Origin: Neobacillus bataviensis
GTDB lineage: Bacteria; Bacillota; Bacilli; Bacillales_B; DSM-18226
DNA length: 64,000 nt
Assembly: GCF_019969725.1 (NCBI RefSeq)
Contig: NZ_JAHXYW010000018.1
Location: forward strand, 1 to 64,000
Direction: 5' to 3'
Below are positions 54,584-64,000 of this stretch, one piece after another. Below the pieces are notes generated by a model, which saw only the letters and a program-made list of their open reading frames with translations, ran no database searches and was not told the origin of the DNA. The position numbers were made by a program, and so were the translations under genes. Every line of letters starts with the position of its first letter. Within the stretch, counting starts at the first letter, position 1.

Positions 54584-56041
54584 TTAACTAATAATTTTAT
54601 TAATTCTCATTTGGACCTTTTGCTTGCCTAAAAGTTCAATTGCCTGGGGGAGATCTGGTCCATGGGTTTGGCCTGTCACCGCTGCACGAATCGGCATGAA
54701 CAGATTTTTTCCTTTTTGACCAGTGGATTTTTGAACAGCCTTCATGGCTGCCTTAATGCCATCTGCCTCGAAGCTTTCGAGTTGATCGAGTTCTTGAGAG
54801 AATGCCTTTAATACTTCTGGAACCTGCTCACCTGTCAGTATTTCCCTTGCATCATCCTCATATACTGCCTCGTCTGTAAAGAACATATCGGACAGCTCGA
54901 CGATTTCGGCGCCAAAGCTCATTTTTTCCTGTAAAAGCGCAACTAAGCCATGTACCCAGTTTCTCTCTTCTTCGGTCGGGTTTCCGCTGATGCGACCTGC
55001 TTTCATTAAATGAGGCAGCGCTAGTTCCACAACCCGGTCAACTTCAATCTTTTTCATATATTGATTGTTCATCCAGGTAAGCTTTTGTTTATCAAATAAT
55101 GCCGGTGATTTTGACAGTCGGTTTGCATCAAATATTTCAATAAATTCAGCCTTAGAATATAGTTCCTCTTCACCTGCTGGCGACCAGCCGAGTAAGGTAA
55201 TAAAGTTAAATAAAGCTTCCGGCAAATAGCCTAATTCCTCGTATTGCTCAATGAATTGAATAATCGATTCATCGCGCTTGCTTAACTTTTTGCGGCTTTC
55301 GTTGACAATTAAGGTCATATGTCCAAAAATAGGCGGTTCCCAGCCTAATGCTTCATATACCATCAGCTGCTTTGGTGTGTTCGAGATATGGTCATCGCCG
55401 CGAAGGACATGAGAAATTTTCATTAAATGATCATCAATGGCAACTGCAAAGTTATAGGTAGGCGTTCCATCTTTTTTAACGATGACCCAGTCACCCATTC
55501 CTTCTGATTCAAAGGAAACGACGCCTTTAACCATATCATCAAAGGTATAGGTTTTTCCTTCAGGAACCGCAATACGGATGCTTGGCTCACGGCCTTCACT
55601 TTCCAGCTGCTGACGCTCTTCCGGAGTCAAATGACGGCATTTCCCGGAATAATGCGGCGTTTCGCCTCTTTCCGTCTGCGCTTCACGCTCTGCTTCAAGC
55701 TCCGCCTCTGTACAATAACACTTATAAGCGTGGCCCTGATCTAATAATTGATTATAGTATGTTTCATAAATATCGTTTCTTTCAGATTGACGATAGGGTC
55801 CATACTCACCGCCTACATCGACACTTTCATCCCAATCCATACCAAGCCATTTTAAATATTTTAATTGGCTTTCTTCTCCGCCCTCGATATTCCGCTTTTT
55901 ATCGGTATCTTCAATCCTGATGATAAATTTCCCGCCTTTGCTGCGTGCGAATAAATAATTAAATAACGCAGTACGGGCGTTTCCGATATGTAAATGTCCT
56001 GTCGGACTCGGTGCATACCTTACACGAACTTCGTTTGACAT
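54584..56041 (-). CDS. gltX: glutamyl-tRNA synthetase
   Basis: A 485-residue class I synthetase with HIGH motif [15 protein letters not shown]-type KKLSKRDES, and a mid-domain cysteine/histidine cluster (CYCTEAEL ... CRHLT). In Bacillus it also charges tRNA-Gln for later amidation. 50 bp after ispF; its 3' end is followed by the cysE T-box transcript start region. Confidence 0.97.
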   Translation of the reverse strand: MSNEVRVRYAPSPTGHLHIGNARTALFNYLFARSKGGKFIIRIEDTDKKRNIEGGEESQLKYLKWLGMDWDESVDVGGEYGPYRQSERNDIYETYYNQLLDQGHAYKCYCTEAELEAEREAQTERGETPHYSGKCRHLTPEERQQLESEGREPSIRIAVPEGKTYTFDDMVKGVVSFESEGMGDWVIVKKDGTPTYNFAVAIDDHLMKISHVLRGDDHISNTPKQLMVYEALGWEPPIFGHMTLIVNESRKKLSKRDESIIQFIEQYEELGYLPEALFNFITLLGWSPAGEEELYSKAEFIEIFDANRLSKSPALFDKQKLTWMNNQYMKKIEVDRVVELALPHLMKAGRISGNPTEEERNWVHGLVALLQEKMSFGAEIVELSDMFFTDEAVYEDDAREILTGEQVPEVLKAFSQELDQLESFEADGIKAAMKAVQKSTGQKGKNLFMPIRAAVTGQTHGPDLPQAIELLGKQKVQMRINKIIS

Positions 56042-56091
56042 ATCTATATTGCCTCCATGGATAATTGATATCGTTTCAACTGATTATTTTA

Positions 56092-56568
56092 TCATTTCTT
56101 TTTCAATAAAACTACTGCTTGGGAGGCAATGCCTTCTCCTCTTCCAGTGAAGCCGAGCTTTTCTGTTGTTGTCGCCTTTACATTGATTTGTTCCGGATCA
56201 GCTTCTAACAATTCAGCAATCCGTACGCGCATCTGCTCAATATAAGGAGCCATTTTCGGCTTCTGGGCAATGATCGTACAATCGGCATTCACTAGCTCAT
56301 AGCCTTTTTCTTTTACTAATTGCCATACATGCTCCATCAGCTTAGTGGAGTCTGCATCCTTAAAATTCGGGTCAGTATCAGGGAAATGCTTGCCGATATC
56401 CCCTTCCCCAATTGCACCCAGGCAGGCATCAGATACCGTATGCAATAATACGTCTGCATCGGAATGACCTAACAGCCCCTTTTCGTAGGGGATAGTAATA
56501 CCGCCAATAATAAGCGGCCGCCCCTCCGTTAATTGATGAACATCGAAGCCTTGACCAATTCGAAACAT
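56092..56568 (-). CDS. ispF: 2-C-methyl-D-erythritol 2,4-cyclodiphosphate synthase IspF
   Basis: A 158-residue IspF of the MEP isoprenoid pathway. Metal ligands are in FDVHQL (Asp, His) and the [20 protein letters not shown] motif. C-terminal [16 protein letters not shown] is conserved. It is separated from ispD by a repeat copy. Confidence 0.97.
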   Translation of the reverse strand: MFRIGQGFDVHQLTEGRPLIIGGITIPYEKGLLGHSDADVLLHTVSDACLGAIGEGDIGKHFPDTDPNFKDADSTKLMEHVWQLVKEKGYELVNADCTIIAQKPKMAPYIEQMRVRIAELLEADPEQINVKATTTEKLGFTGRGEGIASQAVVLLKKK

Positions 56569-56592
56569 GATTAAAAACTCCTTTTTTTCCTA

Positions 56593-57337
<745 letters not shown>

Positions 57338-57342
57338 TCAAT

Positions 57343-58431
57343 CTATAAAGCTTTTTCTAATAATTTTGGTTTAGCAAAAATCATTCGGCCGGCAGAAGTC
57401 TGAAGGACACTGGTAACCAGAACCTCGATTCTTTTCCCGATATATTCTCTTCCCTCTTCTACGACAATCATTGTTCCATCATCTAAATAAGCAACGCCTT
57501 GATGATATTCTTTTCCGTCTTTAATAACTTGAACCGTTAATTCCTCTCCTGGAAGAACAACCGGCTTCACGGCATTGGCTAAATCATTAATATTTAATAC
57601 AGAGACGTTCTGCAATTCACATACTTTATTGAGATTAAAATCATTGGTAACAAGAATACCATTTGTAATTTTCGCCAGCTTGACAAGCTTTGAATCCACT
57701 TCACTAATCTCTTCAAAATCGCCCTCGTAAATTTCAACTTTAATGGCGAGTTCCTTTTGAATTCTGTTTAAAATATCTAAGCCTCGACGGCCGCGATTTC
57801 TCTTTAAGACATCAGAAGAATCTGCAATATGCTGCAATTCCGCCAAAACAAACTGGGGAATCACAATCGTCCCTTCTAAAAATCCTGTTTGGCAAATATC
57901 AGCAACACGTCCATCGATAATGACACTTGTATCTAATATTTTTAAAGATTCTTTAGCTTCCTTTTCAGTCTCTTCTTCCGATGATTTTTTCTTGCTGCTG
58001 CCCTTTCCAAAAAGACCTAAGAGCTCATCCCGTTTTTTAAAGCCCACTTGAAAGCCTAAGTAACCAAATAAGAGAGTCAGCATAATGGGTGCAACCGCAT
58101 TTAACACCGGCACCTGAACAGCGTTTAGCGCAAAGCCGACTAAAAAGGCAACCAACAGGCCAAAAATGAGACCTAGACTGCCAAACAAAACATCCGTAAC
58201 AGGAATTTTAACCAATGAATCTTCAGCCCATGTAATAAAATTAAACACATAATCTACTGCCCAAAAGGTAATAAGATAAAAAATAATAGCACCTAAAATA
58301 GCAGTGACATAAGAATTATTAATAACGGGAATGTCATTAATATGAAGTAGATTGAACAAATTCGGTAAAAACAAGATCCCAAGCGTACCACCTATTATGA
58401 GGAAGCAAGCCTGCACAATTCGCTTTAACAT
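57343..58431 (-). CDS. yacL: PIN/TRAM-domain membrane protein YacL
   Basis: A 362-residue protein. About four N-terminal membrane segments (1-150), then a PIN nuclease-like domain ([20 protein letters not shown], acidic [22 protein letters not shown]) and a C-terminal TRAM-type beta-barrel (about 300-355). ATG 58431 follows AGGAGGTG. Conserved next to disA in Bacilli; biochemical role not established. Confidence 0.93.
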   Translation of the reverse strand: MLKRIVQACFLIIGGTLGILFLPNLFNLLHINDIPVINNSYVTAILGAIIFYLITFWAVDYVFNFITWAEDSLVKIPVTDVLFGSLGLIFGLLVAFLVGFALNAVQVPVLNAVAPIMLTLLFGYLGFQVGFKKRDELLGLFGKGSSKKKSSEEETEKEAKESLKILDTSVIIDGRVADICQTGFLEGTIVIPQFVLAELQHIADSSDVLKRNRGRRGLDILNRIQKELAIKVEIYEGDFEEISEVDSKLVKLAKITNGILVTNDFNLNKVCELQNVSVLNINDLANAVKPVVLPGEELTVQVIKDGKEYHQGVAYLDDGTMIVVEEGREYIGKRIEVLVTSVLQTSAGRMIFAKPKLLEKAL

Positions 58432-58593
58432 TCCTTCACCTCCTCTACTCATTATAAACAGATTCGTAAAATTGAAACCTTGAAATGTTGATTATTTTTC
58501 CAAATTGTAAAGGTCTTGAAATAAATTTGTGATGTTAAAATCTTACTCCTCATAGGGTAGCATTGGAAAATTTTTATGTCAAATAATTACCAA

Positions 58594-59667
58594 TTACAAA
58601 TGGCGGTCCGTATAAAGCCGCTCTTTAATCAATTTAAATCCTTCTTTAATTTTCTTGGCCCGAACCTCGCCAATCCCCTCAACTTCGTCCAGTTCTTCAA
58701 CGGTGGCAGAAATAATATTGGAAAGCTCGTCGAAACAAGTGATGAGGTTTTCGATAATGATGGCTGGCAGCCGCGGTATTTTATTCAGAATCCGATAACC
58801 ACGGGGATTTTTATTTTCATCTAAATGAACATAACCTAGGTAGCCCATTAGCTTTAATAACACCATATCTTCAATCGCGCCGCTATTGGCCAGCACCTGC
58901 ATCCTTTGAAGGACCTCACGGGCTTTCACATCGCGATCATAGGCATAGTCCTTGATAATCAACATGATTTCCTCTTCAAGCTCCGTCAAAATTTCATTCA
59001 TTTGCAAGCGGATAAGCCTGCCCTCTGTCCCTAGTTCATACAAAAAGGTTAATAGTTCATTTTTAATTTTTAACACCATTTCGAACCGATGAAGAACCAG
59101 TAAAAAATCATTATATGTAACTGATTCCTCAAACTCTAAAATACTTAAATTGGTAATACTTTGTTCTAAAACCGCTTTATATTTCTCTAGTGTTTGAATG
59201 GCTTGATTGGCTTTCGTTAAAATGACCGCAATATCTTTTAACGCATAACGGAAATTTCCTTGATACAAGGTAATGACATTTCGTCTTTGTGAAATAGCTA
59301 TGACTAGAGCTTTCGTTTGTTTGGCAGCTCTCTCAGCCGTTCGGTGCCGCATCCCCGTTTCAGTCGAGGTTATATCCGCGTCAGGCGCCAGCTGGGCATT
59401 TGCAAATAGAATTTTATTTCCGGTTTCATTTAGGATAATGGCTCCATCCATTTTGGCCAATTCATATAAAAAGCTTGGCGAAAAAGAACAGTTGATTGCA
59501 AAGCCGCCGTCGACAATACTTTTAACCTTATCGTTATACCCAATTACAATGAGCCCCCCAGTATTGGCTCTCAGAACATTATCAATTCCCTCGCGAAGAG
59601 GCGTACCCGGGGCAATAAGCTTTAATACATCACTAACAGTATGTTCGCCAAGCTTTTTATGATCCAT
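58594..59667 (-). CDS. disA: DNA integrity scanning protein DisA, diadenylate cyclase
   Basis: A 357-residue protein. The N-terminal DAC domain has DGAI and [11 protein letters not shown] motifs that make c-di-AMP; a central helical linker and C-terminal helix-hairpin-helix ([18 protein letters not shown]) bind branched DNA. It monitors DNA damage before sporulation. Starts 3 bp after the radA stop, so it is coupled to radA. Confidence 0.97.
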   Translation of the reverse strand: MDHKKLGEHTVSDVLKLIAPGTPLREGIDNVLRANTGGLIVIGYNDKVKSIVDGGFAINCSFSPSFLYELAKMDGAIILNETGNKILFANAQLAPDADITSTETGMRHRTAERAAKQTKALVIAISQRRNVITLYQGNFRYALKDIAVILTKANQAIQTLEKYKAVLEQSITNLSILEFEESVTYNDFLLVLHRFEMVLKIKNELLTFLYELGTEGRLIRLQMNEILTELEEEIMLIIKDYAYDRDVKAREVLQRMQVLANSGAIEDMVLLKLMGYLGYVHLDENKNPRGYRILNKIPRLPAIIIENLITCFDELSNIISATVEELDEVEGIGEVRAKKIKEGFKLIKERLYTDRHL

Positions 59668-59670
59668 CCG

Positions 59671-61053
59671 CTACTCCCCCAACGCAGCTTTTAGTGCTTC
59701 GGTTACCGACGAAACACCAATTAGTTCAACTCCTGCCGGCCCTTTCCAGCCGCTTAAATTATTAGCTGGCAGGATGACCCGCTCAAATCCAAGCTTTGCC
59801 GCTTCCTGGACGCGCTGCTCGATTCTAGATACCCGTCTAACCTCACCGGTCAGCCCCACTTCACCGATAATGCAATCGGTCGGCCTTGTCGGTTTATCTC
59901 TAAAGCTCGAGGCGATGCTGACCGCTACAGCTAAATCAATTGCCGGCTCATCCAATTTTACGCCGCCGGCAACCTTTAAATAGGCATCTTGATTTTGCAG
60001 GAGCATTCCCACTCGTTTCTCGAGGACGGCCATTAATAGCGGCACTCGGTTATGGTCGATTCCGGTTGCCATTCTGCGCGGGTTTCCGAAGCTAGTCGGA
60101 GAGATTAACGCCTGGATTTCCACAAGAACAGGGCGTGTTCCTTCCATCGAGGCCACCACCGTAGACCCTGCCGCACCCCTTGAACGTTCTTCCAGGAAAA
60201 TTTCAGATGGGTTTTCTACTTCCTCGAGGCCAAACTCCTTCATTTCAAAAATACCCATTTCATTTGTAGAGCCAAAGCGATTTTTGACTGCCCGTAATAT
60301 TCGGTACGTATGGTGCCGCTCTCCTTCAAAATAAAGCACCGTATCCACCATATGCTCTAACAGTCTTGGGCCGGCAATGGAGCCTTCTTTGGTGACGTGC
60401 CCAACGATAAAAATGGCGATCCCTTTCGTTTTTCCAATTCTCATTAGTTCAGAGGTACACTCACGGACCTGGGAAACGCTCCCCGGCGCTGAAGTAATAT
60501 CCGGGTGGAAGACGGTTTGGATGGAATCGATGATGACGAAACTTGGGTTTGTACTATCAATCGTTCGATTAATTTCTTCGAGATTTGTTTCCGCATAGAC
60601 AAGCAGATTTTCTGATTTGATTCCTAAACGTTCAGCGCGGAGTTTGGTTTGCCTCAATGACTCCTCACCCGATATGTACAAAACCTGATTGCCTTTACCC
60701 GCCAACTGGGAGGATACTTGTAGGAGCAGCGTTGATTTACCAATTCCCGGATCCCCGCCAATCAAAACTAAAGAACCTTTAACGACCCCGCCGCCGAGGA
60801 CTCGGTTCAATTCATTTAAATCAGTAAGAATTCTTGGTTCACTTATCATTTCGATTGATGTTATCGGAGTTGGTTTTGAGAGGATGGTTGAAGTACCTTG
60901 TGAATGGGCAAAAGCTCCTCTTCTATTAGCACCTGTTACCTCTACTTCCTCGACCATCTTATTCCACGAACCGCACCCCGGACATTTCCCCATCCATTTG
61001 GGCGATTCATACCCGCACTCTGAGCACATAAACTTCGTTTTTCGTTTAGCCAT
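59671..61053 (-). CDS. radA: DNA repair protein RadA
   Basis: A 460-residue RadA (Sms). A four-Cys zinc finger at the N terminus ([19 protein letters not shown]), RecA-like ATPase with Walker [11 protein letters not shown], the RadA-specific KNRFGSTNE, and a Lon-like C-terminal domain. A branch-migration helicase in recombination. ATG 61053 has AAGGAAGG upstream. A terminator separates it from clpC. Confidence 0.97.
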   Translation of the reverse strand: MAKRKTKFMCSECGYESPKWMGKCPGCGSWNKMVEEVEVTGANRRGAFAHSQGTSTILSKPTPITSIEMISEPRILTDLNELNRVLGGGVVKGSLVLIGGDPGIGKSTLLLQVSSQLAGKGNQVLYISGEESLRQTKLRAERLGIKSENLLVYAETNLEEINRTIDSTNPSFVIIDSIQTVFHPDITSAPGSVSQVRECTSELMRIGKTKGIAIFIVGHVTKEGSIAGPRLLEHMVDTVLYFEGERHHTYRILRAVKNRFGSTNEMGIFEMKEFGLEEVENPSEIFLEERSRGAAGSTVVASMEGTRPVLVEIQALISPTSFGNPRRMATGIDHNRVPLLMAVLEKRVGMLLQNQDAYLKVAGGVKLDEPAIDLAVAVSIASSFRDKPTRPTDCIIGEVGLTGEVRRVSRIEQRVQEAAKLGFERVILPANNLSGWKGPAGVELIGVSSVTEALKAALGE

Positions 61054-61083
61054 TCCTATACCTTCCTTACAACTGCAAAAATG

Positions 61084-61124
61084 AAAAAAGAGGTACACGG
61101 TTGGACTTTATTCACGTGTACCTC
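61084..61124 (-). terminator. terminator between clpC and radA
   Basis: Perfect 10-bp stem GAGGTACACG/CGTGTACCTC with a 15-nt loop, followed by six T on the minus strand. It sits 44 bp after the clpC stop. Confidence 0.88.
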
Positions 61125-61167
61125 TACTTGAGTAACTACAGTTATTTTTTGCAGAACTTAAACTATT

Positions 61168-63609
61168 TTATTTCGTTAAGCTCGTTTGCTCAGCCGATTT
61201 AACAACAAATTCACCATTATCAACATCTATTATAGCATGGTGGCCTGTTAATAATGTACCTTTTAGCAGTTCTTCAGAAAGACGGTCTTCAATATGCTTT
61301 TGAATCGCACGTCTTAGTGGTCTTGCCCCATATTCTGGGTCATACCCTTCCTCTGAAATTTTGCCTTTTGCTGCAGGCGTTAATTCAATTGAAATATTTT
61401 GTTCCTTTAAGCGTTTGACTAACTGTTCTGATAATAGGGTGACAATTTCGTCTAAATGCTTCTTCTCGAGTGCATGGAAGACGATGATTTCATCGATACG
61501 GTTCAGGAATTCCGGACGGAAGGCTTTCTTTAATTCCTCCATTACTTTCCCTTTCATATCCTTATAATCTTGGGCGCTGTCCTGAATATTAAAGCCGACA
61601 AATTTGTTGCGTTTTAATGCTTCAGCTCCAACATTGGAGGTCATGATTAAGACGGTATTCCGGAAATCAACCGTTCTTCCTTTGGAGTCTGTTAAGCGTC
61701 CATCTTCAAGCACTTGAAGAAGGATATTAAATACATCCGGATGTGCTTTTTCGATCTCATCCAGCAAGATGACCGAGTATGGTTTTCTACGAACCTTCTC
61801 GGTTAATTGGCCGCCTTCTTCATAGCCGACATACCCTGGAGGGGAACCGACAAGACGGGAGGTGGAATGCTTCTCCATATACTCAGACATATCAATACGA
61901 ATCATCGCATCCTCATCGCCAAACATCGCTTCAGCAAGAGCCCGTGCTAATTCCGTTTTTCCGACACCGGTAGGTCCAAGGAAGACAAAGGAACCGATTG
62001 GACGCTTTGGATCCTTTAGCCCTGCTCTTGCACGGCGGACCGCTTTAGACACTGCAATAACGGCTTCCTCTTGACCAATAACACGGGAATGAAGAACTTC
62101 CTCTAGATTTAAAAGTTTTGCAGTCTCCGTTTGTTGAAGCTTCGAAACAGGTACTCCCGTCCAGCTGGAAACAACACTGGCGATATCCTCAACCGTTACT
62201 TCGTTATTTTCTTTTCCTTGTTTTTCTTTCCACGTTTTCTTTGTTTCTTCGAGCTGTTCACGCAGACGCTGCTCTGTATCTCTTAAGGAAGCCGCTTTTT
62301 CAAACTCTTGACTTTGAACGGCTGAGTCCTTCTCTTTTCTGACATCTTCAAGCTTTACCTCTAATTCTTTTAAATTAGGAGGAGTGGTATAGGAGCGAAG
62401 ACGTACCTTCGAGCCCGCTTCATCAATTAAATCGATGGCTTTATCAGGAAGGAAGCGGTCCGAAATATAACGGTCAGAAAGCTTTACCGCTGCCTCAATC
62501 GCTTCATCTGTAATCGAAACACGGTGGTGTGCCTCATAACGATCTCGCAGTCCTTCTAAAATTTGAATCGATTCCTCAGTTGTCGGTTCATCAACACGGA
62601 TTGGTTGGAAACGACGTTCTAAGGCAGCATCTTTTTCAATATATTTACGGTATTCATCAAGTGTCGTTGCTCCGATACATTGAAGTTCACCACGGGCAAG
62701 CGATGGTTTTAAAATATTGGAAGCGTCAATCGCACCTTCCGCACCACCTGCGCCAATTAAGGTATGAAGTTCATCAATGAATAGAATAATATTACCGGCT
62801 TGGCGAATTTCATCCATTACTTTTTTCAGACGGTCTTCAAATTCACCTCGGTACTTGGTTCCGGCAACAACAGTTCCCATATCGAGCGTCATGACGCGCT
62901 TATCACGGAGAATTTCCGGCACTTCATTATTCACGATTTGCTGGGCAAGCCCTTCTGCAATCGCAGTTTTACCTACACCAGGCTCCCCGATTAAAACCGG
63001 GTTATTTTTTGTCCGGCGGCTTAGGACCTCGATAACTCGCTGAATTTCCTTGCTGCGTCCAATTACCGGATCCAGGCTTCCTTCTCTTGCAATCGCGGTT
63101 AAATCACGAGCAAGGCTATCAAGTGTTGGAGTATTAGCGCTTACGGCGCCGCCGCCTTGATGGCCGCCGGATTCATTGCTGCCTAATAATTGAAGGACCT
63201 GCTGGCGTGCTTTATTTAAGCTGACACCAAGGTTATTAAGTACTCGGGCTGCAACCCCTTCTCCTTCACGAATTAAACCAAGGAGAATATGCTCAGTTCC
63301 CACATAGGAATGGCCTAATTTACGGGCCTCATCCATGGAAAGTTCAATGACTTTTTTTGCTCTAGGAGTATAGTGAATGGTTTGAGACGTCTCTTGTCCT
63401 TTGCCAATTAAGTTTTCAACTTCTTTTTGGATTTTATCAGAACCTAATCCCAGTCCATAAAGGGCTTTTGCTGCGATCCCTTCTCCTTCGCGAATTAACC
63501 CTAATAAAATATGCTCTGTCCCAATATTGTTGTGACCAAGACGAATGGCTTCCTCTTGTGCTAAAGCTAAAACTTTTTGTGCTCTCTCAGTAAAACGGCC
63601 GAACATCAT
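61168..63609 (-). CDS. clpC: ClpC, AAA+ unfoldase of the ClpCP protease
   Basis: An 813-residue class I Hsp100. Two N-terminal Clp repeats ([18 protein letters not shown] and [18 protein letters not shown]), AAA-1 with GEPGVGKTA, a UVR/coiled middle domain ([13 protein letters not shown]) that binds MecA and McsB, AAA-2 with [10 protein letters not shown], and a ClpP loop area (about VGFN). ATG 63609 (MMFGRF) matches B. subtilis and has GAGGAG upstream. It follows mcsB directly, in the ctsR-mcsA-mcsB-clpC heat-shock operon. Confidence 0.98.
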   Translation of the reverse strand: MMFGRFTERAQKVLALAQEEAIRLGHNNIGTEHILLGLIREGEGIAAKALYGLGLGSDKIQKEVENLIGKGQETSQTIHYTPRAKKVIELSMDEARKLGHSYVGTEHILLGLIREGEGVAARVLNNLGVSLNKARQQVLQLLGSNESGGHQGGGAVSANTPTLDSLARDLTAIAREGSLDPVIGRSKEIQRVIEVLSRRTKNNPVLIGEPGVGKTAIAEGLAQQIVNNEVPEILRDKRVMTLDMGTVVAGTKYRGEFEDRLKKVMDEIRQAGNIILFIDELHTLIGAGGAEGAIDASNILKPSLARGELQCIGATTLDEYRKYIEKDAALERRFQPIRVDEPTTEESIQILEGLRDRYEAHHRVSITDEAIEAAVKLSDRYISDRFLPDKAIDLIDEAGSKVRLRSYTTPPNLKELEVKLEDVRKEKDSAVQSQEFEKAASLRDTEQRLREQLEETKKTWKEKQGKENNEVTVEDIASVVSSWTGVPVSKLQQTETAKLLNLEEVLHSRVIGQEEAVIAVSKAVRRARAGLKDPKRPIGSFVFLGPTGVGKTELARALAEAMFGDEDAMIRIDMSEYMEKHSTSRLVGSPPGYVGYEEGGQLTEKVRRKPYSVILLDEIEKAHPDVFNILLQVLEDGRLTDSKGRTVDFRNTVLIMTSNVGAEALKRNKFVGFNIQDSAQDYKDMKGKVMEELKKAFRPEFLNRIDEIIVFHALEKKHLDEIVTLLSEQLVKRLKEQNISIELTPAAKGKISEEGYDPEYGARPLRRAIQKHIEDRLSEELLKGTLLTGHHAIIDVDNGEFVVKSAEQTSLTK

Positions 63610-63613
63610 ACTC

Positions 63614-64000
63614 TCACTCCTCACCTATTTTTTCTTTCTCCAAATTTAGTCGTTCCCTTATTAATGCTGCGCGTCTGATATCTCTCTCATGAGGTCTTAA
63701 TGGTCCGCCGGCATACTGCTGCAAAAATCCCGGCTGGGTTAATATCATTAATTCATTTAATATCGTTTTTGGCATATCATTGATATACCCCATATCTATT
63801 CCAAGCCGAACATCGGATAAACACTTTGCAGCTTCCTTTGATTCGATGATCCGGCTATTAGATAACACGCCCAAGGAGCGGAAGACCCTGTCTTCTAATT
63901 GTATGTTAGAAGTCTTTCGTAATGCTTCGCGCGCCGACCTTTCTTGCGAAATTAGCTGGCTGACAACGCCCATCAGGTCACGGCTGGTATCCTCTTCCGA
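63614..64000 (-). CDS. mcsB: McsB, protein arginine kinase (C-terminal part)
   Basis: The 3' 128 codons of McsB; the gene continues past the right edge in frame ([15 protein letters not shown] from 64000). It has the family's [21 protein letters not shown] and [21 protein letters not shown] segments. McsB phosphorylates arginines, marking proteins for ClpCP. The ATG at 63973 is internal. It ends 4 bp before clpC. Confidence 0.96.
   Translation of the reverse strand, partial: SEEDTSRDLMGVVSQLISQERSAREALRKTSNIQLEDRVFRSLGVLSNSRIIESKEAAKCLSDVRLGIDMGYINDMPKTILNELMILTQPGFLQQYAGGPLRPHERDIRRAALIRERLNLEKEKIGEE

Overview
The window is a chromosomal segment of an endospore-forming Firmicute of the family Bacillaceae. 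Evidence: A+T-rich DNA, strong GGAGG ribosome binding sites, sporulation and germination genes (pdaB, kbaA, gerD, cwlD, sigH, germinant-receptor subunits), and a gene order that follows the Bacillus subtilis ctsR-clpC to ybaN region almost gene for gene, read in reverse. A Neobacillus-like or related lineage is possible, but I cannot place the genus from this alone.

Layout, left to right. (1) 1-560: 5' end and leader of a 16S rRNA gene reading off the left edge, with tandem P1/P2 promoters and boxA. (2) 560-5.7 kb: sporulation/germination block: a small hypothetical gene, pdaB, kbaA, gerD, salA, cwlD, ybaK. (3) 5.8-10.9 kb: accessory stretch: a SET-domain protein, a tricistronic A-B-C germinant receptor, and a lone helix-turn-helix/coiled-coil gene bracketed by 15-bp palindromes, one of them inside its own promoter. 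(4) 11-16 kb: rpsI, rplM with leader, a 7-copy 52-bp tandem array, truA, and the ECF transporter module ecfT-ecfA2-ecfA1. (5) 16-30.4 kb: the long S10-spc-alpha ribosomal protein operon (rplQ back to rpsJ), including rpoA, secY and adk. The map gene expected between adk and infA is reduced to a recognisable relic. (6) 30.6-32.8 kb: two divergent GerB-family permeases inserted between S10 and tuf; the minus-strand one has a damaged-looking N terminus. (7) 32.8-49.7 kb: str operon (tuf, fusA, rpsG, rpsL, rplGB), rpoC, rpoB, ybxB, rplL, rplJ, rplA, rplK, nusG, secE, rpmG. (8) 49.8-64 kb: sigH, rae1, rlmB, mrnC, cysS, cysE (with a cysteine T-box), gltX, ispF, ispD, yacL, disA, radA, clpC and the 3' part of mcsB.

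Nearly all housekeeping genes are on the minus strand, so transcription runs right to left toward the rRNA operon. The genes form the core of gene expression: ribosome proteins, RNA polymerase, elongation factors, Sec translocon, tRNA charging and rRNA modification. Control is visible as an L10 leader, an L13 leader, a T-box, several sigma-A promoters, one sigma-G-type promoter and many intrinsic hairpins.

Most worth a second look: the HTH gene with its operator palindromes; the 52-bp array with a short ORF in each unit; the map relic; a Bacillaceae-type interspersed repeat that supplies the C terminus of IspD and separates secE from nusG; and the three-way structure downstream of rplQ. I see no CRISPR array, prophage, transposase gene or tRNA gene.
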